Part shown: positions 37,200 through 47,243 of the stretch, piece by piece
How the letters are laid out: the number at the start of each line of letters is the position of its first letter
Numbering within the stretch: position 1 is the stretch's first letter
Assembly (NCBI GenBank): GCA_023375675.1
Contig: JALQBC010000003.1
Span: 496,001 to 560,000 of the forward strand
Source of the DNA: Cytospora piceicola
Taxonomy: Eukaryota > Ascomycota > Sordariomycetes > Diaporthales > Cytosporaceae
Direction: 5' to 3'
DNA: 64,000 nt
Notes under the pieces: generated by a model
What the model saw: only the letters and a program-made list of their open reading frames with translations
Databases searched by the model: none
Told to the model about the DNA's origin: nothing
Made by a program: the position numbers and the translations under genes

Positions 37200-38093
37200 A
37201 CAAGACAGGGACAACAGGAACATGTCAGGTCCTAGAAGGGGGTTACTTCATGCCCCACTACACTTGTTTCTTCTTTTGATGTTTTTGGCGTTATACCCCG
37301 GGGCAGACCACGACTTTTGTCGTTTCTGTTGTTGTGAATCATGCAAGGCGTACGGCAAACGGTTGCGGGCGATCAAAAAGGTGGTTTTGAGAATCCGACG
37401 GGGTTTTGAATATCACGGGATGGTACGACACACGAGAGGCATGATCCGGGATAGAACGAGGAGGAACGAGTTGGGAGATCATGCTCTCTACATCATCCAC
37501 ACGATCGTTCTTCCCTACGTGCGAGATATTTTCTTTTTCATCTTTCGATCCAGAGACAACATCGGTATAAAGTGATGCGCATAGAAGCGTGCCGCGGCAC
37601 GGCTGGCCGAAGCTGGGACGTTACCAATTCTTGCTAGAATAGAATCCCCACCTCTACTCCGCAAACGATGAATACAATATCAGAGAAAGGTGCCCATGTT
37701 GGGCCCTTCTAGATAAAACTTATGACGAATGAATGCCATGTGATTTTTCGTTGCGAGGTGCCTACTTATAACTACATAATAGTTAAGGTCCCCTTCGCGC
37801 AACCTTCCTAACACCATAACTCCATTTTAGTCTTGTAAAAGACTCCGTCGAGGGGTATCAATACCAATGACAACTGAAAACATGCTATACTACACACTCC
37901 GGTGCAGGCGTCTTCCTCGCCATCCCACCCTCCCCCCTGGGGGCCGACCGTTTTGTTGTGTTGATGCAGCTAAACGCTTCCCTTTCCTGCTTCCGCACCC
38001 CAAGCACGATGCGAATATGTCCGAGCTTGTTCCAACGGCAACCGAGACACACACAGGATGTGGACAACGGGGCCCTCCCCGGCCCAGAGCTAG
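37200..38093. other. 3' region of MDM34
   Basis: Probably the MDM34 3' UTR and intergenic DNA. A plus-strand frame at 37222-37575 starts just after the MDM34 stop but shows no conserved motif, so it is not called. Confidence 0.5.
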
Positions 38094-38885
38094 CTACGGG
38101 GTGAGTGGGCTCACGGCCGTCCGAACCCCCCACCCCTCGAGAGAGAGCTCAGAAGCCCCGACCGGCGAGGACCCCCCGTCGGGCAGACTTCCCATCTGGT
38201 ACCGCTGCGATCGTGGGGCAACCTGCCCGAAAAAGAGTCCTGAGCTGGAAATCCTCGGCCCGGATTCTCCGCCGTTCGGGGACAGCCCGCTTGTTGGCCC
38301 CGTGCCTGCCTGGCCGGCGCCGCGCGAGGCTCCCAGGGCCGTGGCACCATGGTCCTGGGACAGGTAAGCACCAGCGGTAGAGCTCGTCGCCGTCGTCGAG
38401 GGAGGCCCGGCGATAGCGTGCTTGTCGCCAACAGGGACGTCCTTGGCGCGGTCAGGGAGCTTGACGGCCCTGTCCCTCGGGCCCTCCCGTGTGCTCTTGT
38501 TTTGCATGGTACATTGCGGTGGTCCTGTCCCGGAACACCGCGCCGCACCTGCTGCGGGTATGGTTCTCGGGGGGGGGGGGTGTATGTGGGCGTGCACACC
38601 TCGGGGTTTCTCCAGAGCAGGGGGCTTGCCACACTTCTGGCACTTGTATGGCTCTTTGTAATGCCCGTCCTTCATGTGCCATTCGGGCTGGCGCTCTTTC
38701 GGATGAGTGTATTTGCAAGAGCCGCGTTGGTAGCCTCTCGGGCTTTGATTGCCTCTGTTGCCTGTCGTTTGAGTCTCTTGATGCTGGGGCTCTTCCAAAG
38801 GGACAGGTAGCACCTCGTGAGGTTCCTCTTGGCGAGGCTCCTCCTGGTTGGGTGCCTCCTGGTCAAACAGCAGCCAGGTTGGCAT
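38094..38885 (-). pseudogene. C2H2 zinc-finger protein, apparently degenerate
   Basis: The minus strand encodes three regularly spaced C2H2-like fingers. Finger 1 (38732-38661) is R-x2-C-x12-H-x4-H, with Arg in place of the first Cys (YQRGSCKYTHPK). It is joined by the linker HYKEPYKC to finger 2 (38648-38580), an intact C-x2-C-x12-H-x3-H. Finger 3 (38562-38491) is again R-x2-C-x12-H-x4-H (CGAVFRDRTTAMYHAKQEH), followed by a linker-like HTGGPEG, but it lies in a different frame. The frame change falls at a 12-G/C homopolymer, 38569-38580. A 263-codon frame runs through fingers 1 and 2 and then continues as Pro/Gly/Ser-rich sequence. Either the homopolymer length is wrong or variable, or this is a decaying gene; the two missing Cys favour decay. 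A nucleic-acid-binding ancestor is likely; a live product is uncertain. Confidence 0.5.
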
Positions 38886-39053
38886 GAACAGAAGATCTGA
38901 CGGCTCGCCCGGTTCGTCCCGTCCCTATCCGAGATCAAGCAATGCTTCGCCTATCAGCGGACCCTCACCCATCCCATCCTGCCCGTCAGATGTTCCACCC
39001 CCTCTCAGGGAAAGCGTCTCAGCCTGCTCCGCAGAGACAGAGCCCGAGCCCGG

Positions 39054-39947
39054 CTACTGCTCGGCCTTGGCCTCCTCCTTGAGCCTCTTGAGCCTGTCGT
39101 CCTTCTCCTTGACCTCGGCCAGGATCGTCTGGCGCATGGACTCCACCTTGGCCTGGGCGTCCTGCAGCTTCTTGATCTCGAGCTTCTCGGCCTCGGAGCT
39201 GAAGGGCTGGCCCGGGCGGGTCGCCATGGGTATCATGGCGCTGCGCTCCAGCACGCCGCCCTCGCTCCGCTTCGGCTGGACCTCCTTGGCGCCCCCCTTG
39301 GCCTTGGCGCCCTTGCCGCCGGCCTTGGTCGTGGTGGTGGCGGCGGCGCCCGCGCCCGCGCCCGCGGCCTGGTGGCCCGGGTCGCTGCTGGGCATGGCGC
39401 CCGAGGTCAGGGTGTCGTAGAACTGCTCAAAGGGCTCGTTGAACAGCTGCTCCTCGTAGACCCAGGCCGAGACCTCGCCGTTGGCGACCATGGCGTTCTT
39501 CTGGGCGTCGTCGCCGTAGGCGTGCAGGCGCAGGTGGTGGTAGAGGGTCTGGGGCTTCTCGCCCGACTCGGGCACGTAGTACATCTTGATGGTGATCTCG
39601 AACTCGCCCCAGCCCGTCTCGCTGACGAGGAAGGGGCGGCCGGGCTCGCCGTCGACCATGCGCACGTGGTTGGGGATGCTCTCGTGCAGCTTGAACTGCA
39701 CGCGCTTGAGCCAGTAGGTGACGTCGACGTCGTCGATGCCGCGCACGAAGACGGACCACGAGTGGGTGTGGTCGTCGGGGACGCCGGGCGGCTTGGGGTT
39801 CCGGTCCGGGTCGAAGGGGCGGGCGGTGGTGCCGTAGACGAAGGGCCGGAAGACCTGCTTGCCCTTGACGCGCTTCCCGGCGGTGGAGGTGGGTGCCATG
39901 ATCGCGTCCAGGTTGGTGGTGGATTTTCGGGATGCGTGTCGGGACAT
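39054..39947 (-). CDS. YAF9: YEATS-domain protein Yaf9 (NuA4/SWR1 subunit)
   Basis: Single exon, 297 residues. The YEATS domain spans about residues 28-175: KQVFRPFVYGTTARPF, HTHSWSVFVRGIDDVDVTYW, VQFKLHESIPN, VSETGWGEFEI, then KMYYVPESGEKP and LYHHLRLHAYG. The SETGWGEFEI loop supplies the aromatic residues that read acylated lysine in this family. The region that follows (residues 195-245) is Ala/Gly/Lys-rich and probably disordered. The protein ends in a coiled coil (KLEIKKLQDAQAKVESMRQ to the C-terminus), as in yeast Yaf9. Yaf9 is shared by the NuA4 acetyltransferase and the SWR1 H2A.Z-loading complex in the nucleus. The start MSRHASRKSTTN is the first ATG, but a later Met (MAPTSTAGKRVKGK) would also keep the whole domain. 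Confidence 0.95.
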   Translation of the reverse strand: MSRHASRKSTTNLDAIMAPTSTAGKRVKGKQVFRPFVYGTTARPFDPDRNPKPPGVPDDHTHSWSVFVRGIDDVDVTYWLKRVQFKLHESIPNHVRMVDGEPGRPFLVSETGWGEFEITIKMYYVPESGEKPQTLYHHLRLHAYGDDAQKNAMVANGEVSAWVYEEQLFNEPFEQFYDTLTSGAMPSSDPGHQAAGAGAGAAATTTTKAGGKGAKAKGGAKEVQPKRSEGGVLERSAMIPMATRPGQPFSSEAEKLEIKKLQDAQAKVESMRQTILAEVKEKDDRLKRLKEEAKAEQ

Positions 39948-40757
39948 TCTGAGATTCTGGGATTGGGGGGGCCGCGCGCGGGTCGGGCGACTTTTTGTAG
40001 TAGTACGTACGCGTTAGACTGGGCTGACTGGGCTGACTGGGCTGGAGGGACGGCACGGGAAGCCTCTTTCCCTGCCGCTGGGGTGTGTGTGAGTGTTGTT
40101 TGTGTGTGTGTGAGTGTGCGCGCAAGCTGTTAGGCGGGGACTAGACTGTTTCCTTGAGTGTAACCGCAATGCGATATCCGGGTGACAAAGTCGGTCGCGT
40201 GTTCGGCGTGCGAATGAGGAAACTGTACAGTAAATTCAAACTCCAAAACTGGGAAGGATATAGCAATCGCAAAGAAAGAGCATTTGAGCATTTAACAGCT
40301 TTGCAGAGGAAAGAGGCAGAGGTCAGAGTTGGGCGCAGTCATTTGTCGCGATGTCGACGGCAGTGCGTGGGCGAAAGAACCACCTAAAAAGCTCCACCAG
40401 AACGCACTGACCGGAAGTACTGGCTGGTACAGGCATAACAGCGACCCGCCGCTTGGAGGGGCTGAGGGGCTGCAAGGAACCCCCTGTATCGAAGCTTTCC
40501 CCAGGGCTTCTAGCTCCTCCTAGAGCTGTCCTGAGCTTCTACTGGCAGACTGGCAGACTGGGTACATAGTACTGCGTAATGCACCTCGAAGCTCATGCAC
40601 CTCCTCATAATAATGCAGTCAATGATCTCATCAGCCTCAGATACTACCAATGAAGAGTCAGGTTGGCGAGCATAACACTACTACTGCTGAGTAACTAGGT
40701 ACCTAGGCAAGTACTAGGTAGTTAAGTCAAGAGGTCAACCCCAACTACATATAAATA
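39948..40757. other. Intergenic region between YAF9 and the transposon
   Basis: YAF9 upstream region. It contains three copies of GGGCTGACT at about 40020-40047 and a GT-rich run (40082-40120). No gene is supported. The AT-rich transposon begins at 40758. Confidence 0.55.
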
Positions 40758-40794
40758 CGGAGGTTAGTTTCAAAAGTCTTGACGCATCAATGTT
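40758..40794 (+). repeat. Left terminal inverted repeat of the RIP-decayed transposon
   Basis: 37 bp, preceded by TA. It differs from the right copy only by one A where the right copy has G, inside GGTTxGTTTC. That is a TpG to TpA difference, itself of RIP type. Confidence 0.92.
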
Positions 40795-42993
40795 TAGGGG
40801 TGGTCCGTGCGCCACAGTGCGTTCGAAAAAACCACATTAAATCTAGCTAAGAATTAAACCTCCTGATTTCTTACTAAGGATAAGCGAATCTAAACAAAAC
40901 AATTAAATATTGTAATTCCTTATATCTTAAGTATTAAAATAATACTAAAAACGTAATTTTTAGCCTAGTAAGTATTAAGAAACTTTAATTAAAAGCATCT
41001 AACGCTATAAAATTAAAAGGATTAGAACTTTAAAATTACCTTAACCTTATACTATTAAACACCCCCGACCCCCTTTATAACCACCCCCCCTTTAGCTATT
41101 ATACTAAAACTTAACTACTAATCTAACTACTAACTTAACTACTAACCTAATTACTAACCTAATCGTCGTCGTCTTTATTAATTAACTCGTATACCCTTTT
41201 AATTAAATCGTTATAATCGTCGCTCTCGAAGATATCGTTTATCGAGATACCTTCGCCCTCGCCTTTTTTACCTTCCTCGCCTTCCTCGCCTTCCTTACCG
41301 TCCTCGCCGTCTTAGCCGTCCTCGTCCTTAGCCGGCGCGTTTAAACGCGCTTTCTCGGCCTATATTTACTTTTAAATAACGTTACTTAGCTCTCTTTCTC
41401 TTATTAGTAATAGCAGAGGTATAAAACCCTCTCTGTATTTATTTCCCTTTACGAAACGAATTACCTACTAAATATTATTAGGAATTCTCTTTATCTATCG
41501 TTATAATCTAGCTTACTCGAGATCCCTTTACGTTTACTTTTATTTTATAGTTAAAACGCGTCTAGTTTTCCGGTATACGTTTTTAGCGATTTATACTTTA
41601 AAAAAGAACTACGACGGCTCGGTAGCTAATAAATTAAAGCTATTACCCGGCTAAACTAATCTTTTAAAGCTAGTTTTCGCTTAATATCGCTAATTTTACT
41701 TACTAGTATAAAAAGCCGCGTTATCCTTTTAAGTTATTAAGTTAAGATAACTTTTAAGAAAAGGTACTATTTATAAACGTAGAATTTCGTATTAATACTT
41801 TATTTAATTAATACTACCCGACCGCGCTTTTCTTATTATTTTCTTTCGCTCTTCGGTATACGCTTATTTTAGCTTCTTTTTAAATACGTTACAATTAATA
41901 TAAAAACGATTAAAACTATTTTTAAGCTTTTAAGCTTAACAGTCTTTATCCTTATACTACTAGTTATAACGTACGACTTTAGTATTATATTTCCTCTTTA
42001 ACTTAGTACTCTCTTCGAGCTAATAGTAATAAAAGCCTTTAAAATCGTACGAAAAGTAGCCTTAAAATATAAAAGACTTAAAGCTCTTTTACCGCCGTTA
42101 GATATAATAACGATAGAATTTCTTATAAGTTCTCCTTTAAACCCGCCTTTTACTACGTATTTAACCGAAAACTATAGAGGTTTCGTTACTTTAAACTATT
42201 CGTTTTTAGTCTTTTAAAGTCTAAAAGCGTACTTATAGTATAAACTCTAATCTTTTAAGCTTTTATTTATTATTTAAGCTAAGCTTTATTATCTATTTAA
42301 CGTTTTTATATTAAAGCTTTTTAAGCTATCTTTATATAGTTATTATACTCGGCGTTACCTTTATTATATATCTTCCGCGTTATTATCGTTTAAGGTTATA
42401 GATCTTTAAAGAAAACTTTATTACGAGGACTATAGTAGACGAAAATCTGTAAACGGTATTCTAATTAATAATATCTTTAAGTAGTTTCGAATTCTTATCG
42501 TTTATCGCCTATAGCTTACCTATACATAACAGGTTAACGATATACTTATAGTATACCTTTATACCGGGTTACTAGCCCTTTTCTATAGCGGTTTTCTAGT
42601 ACTATTATATAGCTTTCGATTTTAGTCTAACGGTAGCCTTTACGTTTTTATACGACCTCTTATCGACTTATATTTAAAAAGCCTATACTCGCTATTTAAC
42701 CGTATACTCTTTATAAGGCTTTCGCCGTTAGCTTAAGGGCCGTACCTACAGCCTTTATAGTGTATAATACAGGTCGGTATAAGGATTATCGAGACGGCGT
42801 GCCTGCGGTATTATATAAGTAGTATTTACGAAGTATTGTTTATATAGGTTAACTATATAAATCGTACTTTAGTTAGACCGAGATAGTAAGGTTACCCCTA
42901 GATCAGAGCGGGATAAAGAGAAAAGGGGGTGCGGTTGGTCTATACGGTACAGTTCTATTTCCCACTTAAATACTGTAGCACCGAGAGCACGCT

Positions 42994-43030
42994 AACATTG
43001 ATGCGTCAAGACTTTTGAAACCAACCTCCG
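42994..43030 (-). repeat. Right terminal inverted repeat of the RIP-decayed transposon
   Basis: Reverse complement of the left repeat with one mismatch, followed by TA. The roughly 130 bp just inside this end have normal composition; the AT-rich state starts further in. Confidence 0.92.
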
Positions 43031-44162
43031 TATAAGGCAAGTAGAGCTGACCCCGGAACTGGAATTGAGATCCACCTACCTTCACTGCATCTTCAGTTCT
43101 CGTCAAGTTCTAACTCCTTCCAGTACTAGCATGAGTAATGCTGGGCAGAACATGATATGTATTCAGCCATGCTTGATGAACAAGAGGGGTATGAAGTTCT
43201 ATCCATGCTTCTGATGGAGCTCAAGCGAGACGAGGTGAAGGCATCGCCGCCAGGAATGCAAAGCTTCATAGGCGCTTGTGAGCTTGGCAATTAACGGGCC
43301 AGGATGACTCCTCAGAGGATGGGTACACCGCGTAGCTGTCGGCGAGTCAAAACGAAAATATCTAGTAATGACGAACATGGACGAGTTTGACAAATTGCGG
43401 AGTTTGAGTGTGGCTGTAATGATGATGCGTGCAGCTGTGAGCGTTTGTCTCGGTGACTAAACCACCAGTGAGGGGAGCCATGTTTGCACCAGCTCGTGCT
43501 CATGAATTGTTGATTCTCCGTGCAAGGCTGCCAATATCTAACAAGAGAAGTGTGCCATGTGGATATAAACAACAGCCAACATGCGTTACGGATCCCTATA
43601 CCTAGGTACCCAGTAGGAGGATTGTACGGATCACCTCCGTGATCACCCGGATCCGTAGATCGGCCTGGCAAAGCTGAGGAGAACGGTCAGCCGGGCATAC
43701 TGGAGGAAACCAGGAGCCGAACCAAACTATACAGATCTCGTCCATTATTACCAGAACCAAGGTGCAATAATTCCTCCGTCTGATAGACCATGAGGGTCTC
43801 CCAAACCATATAACATAATATCAGGATCAGGGCTGCGTAGCCTTCTGGGGTTTTCTGGGGTTACCGGTTACTTATAGGCGGGGCGGCAGTTTCTAGGCTA
43901 AAACAAAACAGAACAGCACTGTTGCAGCGCCAAAGGGCGTCATGTAAAGTATAGTACATTGCACCAGTACGAACAGCCGCCTAAACAGTACGAGTATGGT
44001 TCATCTATAAAGTACTCAGTACATCACATCTACATGCTCGACCAGGTTCTTAGCTCATCGGATCCAGACAACCATTCAAGTCACCAATTTCTTCATATTC
44101 ATAAAGTGGTGTGACGCCCTCATACATCTAGTGAAGTGAGAATCTCACACAACTCAACCATC
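43031..44162. other. Intergenic region between transposon and COQ11
   Basis: No coding sequence supported. One TACCTAGGTA palindrome at 43599-43608. The final few hundred bases should be the COQ11 promoter and 5' UTR. Confidence 0.55.
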
Positions 44163-45144
44163 ATGTCGAAAGTAGCAGCCAAGAAGATAGTCGTCTGCGG
44201 CGGAAACGGTTTCTTGGGCTCAAGAATCTGCAAGTTTGCAGTGGCCAGAGGCTGGGATGTCACATCAATAAGGTAAAATAAACCCAAAGAAACACAACCC
44301 ATCCACGTCCTTTTCCTCCCAATGCCCTCCCTCCCTCAATTCACCCTGCTAACCCGCTCCCTGCAGCCGCTCGGGCAAGCCAAATTGGTCCGCCGTGACA
44401 TCGTCACCGACGCCCCCGTCCTGGGCCCACAAGGTGTCCTGGGAGAGCGCCGACATATTCCAGCCGGCGACGTACGCGCCGCTCCTCAAGGGCGCCGACT
44501 ACGTCGTGCAGTCCCTGGGCATCCTCATCGAGGCCGACTACAAGGGCGTCATCACGGGGCACAAGTCCCCCCTCGCGGGCCTGCAGAGCGCCTTCCGCCC
44601 CGTCCGGAGCCCCAACCCGCTGGAGCGGACCGCCGCCGCCGCCGCCGGCGGCGCCGACGACGGCTACCCGGCGCCCCGGGGCGAGCAGCAGCTCACGTAC
44701 GAGAACATGAACCGCGACTCGGCCATCCTCGCGGCCCGCGCGGCGGACCAGCAGGGCGCGTCGGCCTTCCTGTACGTGTCGGCCGCGGGCGGCGCGCCCG
44801 TCCTGCCCGCGCGGTACATCGAGACCAAGCGGGAGGCGGAGCGCGTCATCGCGGCCGAGTTCCCGCGCATGCGCGGCGTCTTCCTGCGCGCCCCCTTCAT
44901 GTACGACAGCTCCCGGCCCGTGACCATCCCCATGGCCGCCGCCACCGCCGGCGGCTTCTGGCTCAACATGCTGACGGGCCGCGTGCTCGACGGCTTCATG
45001 GGCGCCGCCGGCGCAAAGCCCCTCAAGGTGGACACCGTGGCCGAGGCCGCCGTCGAGGCCCTGAGCGAGGGCGTCAGCGGGCCCGTCGAGGTCGCCCAGA
45101 TCGAGGAGCTGGGGACCCAGGCCTGGAGGAAGGGGATGCTGTAG
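44163..45144 (+). CDS. COQ11: Coq11-like NAD(P)-binding SDR protein of coenzyme Q synthesis
   Basis: Exons 44163-44272 and 44367-45144 (94-nt GTAAAA..CAG intron) give about 295 residues. The N-terminus carries a Rossmann dinucleotide-binding motif of atypical SDR type (KIVVCGGNGFLGSRIC), and the splice restores TSISRSGKPNW, the end of the second strand with an Arg suited to NADP binding. Later landmarks are ADYVVQSLGIL, the NRDSAILAARAA helix, FLYVSAAGG, ARYIETKREAERVI (the Y-x3-K pair) and FLRAPFMYD. This pattern fits Coq11 (yeast YLR290C), related to the complex I subunit NDUFA9 and associated with the CoQ synthome on the matrix side of the mitochondrial inner membrane. No strong presequence is visible. 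Third positions are very GC-rich. It converges on the nucleoside transporter gene. Confidence 0.9.
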
Positions 45145-45569
45145 GTGGGCGTGATGGGGGGGGGGGTTGTTGTCTGGCCTGCGATGTATGATTATGTGAT
45201 ACACAGCCTGAATATATGGGTTGACAAATGAACGACATGCTCGATCCTAAAGTGGGTGAGCGGTGACGGTGATTGTGATGGAGGCACTCACTTGCCAAAA
45301 AGCACGTTACGGGTCATGATATGTTTGATTGTATTTTTTTCATTTTCTTCTCTTATTATTTGAACTGACCCGTGGTCAACTATTCCAAGCTGGGAGAGGA
45401 CTTTCACAAGTTTCTTCTACATACCTCGGAACATTTACCTATACGATCTGGACCACAGCCAGACCGCGCCATTGGAAGATGATGATGCAATGTCAAACGA
45501 ATTCCAAACGCCTTTTCCTATGCAACATACCTCTATATATAACCCGTTATACACCCCCACCCCCAGTCC
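45145..45569. other. Convergent 3' region between COQ11 and the ENT transporter
   Basis: About 425 bp shared by two converging genes, including a 10-G run at about 45157-45166. Expected to hold both 3' UTRs. Nothing coding. Confidence 0.6.
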
Positions 45570-47243
45570 CTATATACCCGCCGCCGTAAAGCTCAGCAGG
45601 CTCCCCGCCGCCAGGCCAGCCACGAGGCACAACCCCATGAACCCGCCGGCGGCCTCCCTCTCCTGCTCCCCCACCCACTCGCCGGCGCCCATCATGCTGT
45701 TGGACGCCAGCCAGCCGTTGGTCAGGCCGTACGGGAACTGCACCAGCAGCAGGTAGAACGCGTCGCTGGGGACCAGGGCGCCCCTGCCGCGGATGTTGCA
45801 CAGCATGTACAGCGGCAGGAACCCCAGCCTCGCGACGCCCACGGCGAAGAGCACCGCCGGCCGCCGCCGCGCCGCCCCCGCCCCCGCCCACGGCCCCGCC
45901 GCCGCCGTCGTCGCCAGCCTGCCGCACAGGTCCCCCAGGTTCCAGGAGAAGAAGGCCAGGGGGATGAAGACCTCGGGGCTGAACAGCCGGCCGCGCGACG
46001 GCGACGGCCCGCGCGTCGAGAGGATCTTGGACGTGAAGACGGGGAAGAACATGGTGGCGGCGAAGCACAGGAAGACGGCGCCCGCGAGCCAGTGCAGCTT
46101 CCGGAACAGCGCGGGCAGGCCGACGACCCTGCGGCTCGCCTGCTCGGCCTCCTGGATGTCGTGGTGCGAGTGCGGGTGCGGCGGCGCGGCGGCCATGATG
46201 CGGGCCTCGACGAGGCGGTCGTGCCGGCGGACCAGCGGCAGGAAGGCCAGGAGCGTGCCGACCGAGACGAGCACCGCCGTGAGGAAGTATATAAAGGCCG
46301 CGGAGCCGGCGGGGTCGGCGCCGCCTGGTGGGCCTGCGGGGCGGTCCCCGGCGGCGGCGGCGGCGTCGTCACCGTCACCGGCCCCCTGTGCGGGGGGAGG
46401 CGGCACGACCAGCACGCTGACCATCTGCGCCAGCGCGGGCAGCACGCCCGCGACGCCCTGGCCCGTCATGATGGCCTGCATGTACTCGGGGCGGCCGAAG
46501 CTCGTGGCGAAGGCGAAGGCGCCGTTCTGGAACAGGCCCGTGGCCAGCGCCGCGAAGAAGACGTCCACCAGGAGGAAGGCCAGGTAGGCCCTGGGCGACA
46601 GGTCCGTGAGGTACTTTGTGGAGACGGTGAGCAGGGCGAAGGCGAGGGTGTTGATGACGAGGGCGAGCTTGATGCGGTTGGGGTAGTCGGCGGACCGCTG
46701 GAGCCCGGTCAGGACGAGCATGGAGCCCAGGTTCGTGATGGTCGAGACGGAGAGGATGGCGGACTGGAAGTTCTGCGAGCTCCAGGGGTCGTCGAGGAGG
46801 CGTGAGGCGAAGTAGGGTGATGCGGCGAGGAACATGTTCCTGCGGGTGTGGGAATCAGCATTCCGTCTGGAGGAGATTGTTCGAGGGCAACGACATGGGA
46901 TGGGATGGGATGGAATGGAATGGGAAGGCGGTTGGACTTACCAAGCCCATAACATAGCTACACCGACCAGGACGAATATGGTGTATTCGAACCAAGAGAA
47001 GGGTGTTTCGCTCGTCTCAAGTTCCTCGCCCTCGTCAGCCGTCTCGTCTCCATCGCCTACGTCGTCGCTCGAGTTCCGTAGCGGCGCGTACTCGTCCGGG
47101 TTCACATCGCGGCTGGCCTTGTTACCGTTACGGCCGGCCAATATGCCCTTGAGACGATCCATCTTGACGGGTAAGTTGAGAATGTTTGATATAGAAGAAG
47201 AGGATGACGACGATGCCTCCTCGGCTGAGGAGAAGGGAGGCAT
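45570..47243 (-). CDS. Equilibrative nucleoside transporter (ENT/SLC29, Fun26-like)
   Basis: Exons 47243-46942 and 46839-45570, joined across a 102-nt GTAAGT..CAG intron, give about 523 residues. The join creates the TM1 signature VGVAMLWAWNMFLAASPYF, characteristic of fungal ENT proteins. Further hydrophobic segments follow in the expected order, with GLFQNGAFAFATSFG and a YMQAIMTGQGVAGVLPAL block (TM4-5) typical of the family. A large Pro/Ala/Gly/Asp-rich loop lies between TM5 and TM6, and five more helices follow. Yeast Fun26 is vacuolar and moves nucleosides and nicotinamide riboside. The N-terminal 80 residues are Ser/Asp/Glu-rich and cytosolic. A second in-frame Met (MDRLKGILAGRNG, at 47162) resembles many orthologue starts and may be the true one. 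Confidence 0.9.

Larger units (their letters stand above)
40758..43030 (-). mobile_element. RIP-decayed DNA transposon with 37-bp terminal inverted repeats
   Basis: The two ends are inverted copies of each other: 40758-40794 and 42994-43030 match at 36 of 37 positions, starting CGGAGGTT and ending CATCAATGTT. Each end is bordered by TA, as expected for a Tc1/mariner-like target duplication, although the exact TSD is ambiguous because ATA continues the symmetry. The 2.27-kb interior is extremely AT-rich with abundant TpA but keeps many CpG, which is the RIP pattern (CpA to TpA). The interior has no open frame of note on either strand. On the minus strand an old coding frame can still be followed: it ends at a TAG at 41159-41161 after an acidic Gly/Glu/Asp-rich C-terminus and contains in-frame TAA/TAG codons at 41312, 41360, 41366 and 41372. 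The family is not certain; size and TIR length fit a Fot/Pot-like element. Confidence 0.88.

Noticed and set aside
37222..37575. 117-codon plus-strand frame with a hydrophobic start just after MDM34
   Set aside because: Lies in the expected MDM34 3' UTR, has no conserved motif, and contains no sign of a separate promoter.
37867..38367. 166-codon plus-strand frame opposite the zinc-finger locus
   Set aside because: Antisense to a region with clear zinc-finger spacing on the other strand; composition reflects that strand.
43031..44162. A gene between the transposon and COQ11 (frame at 43312-43671)
   Set aside because: No motif or splice continuity. Trp/His-rich composition looks random.
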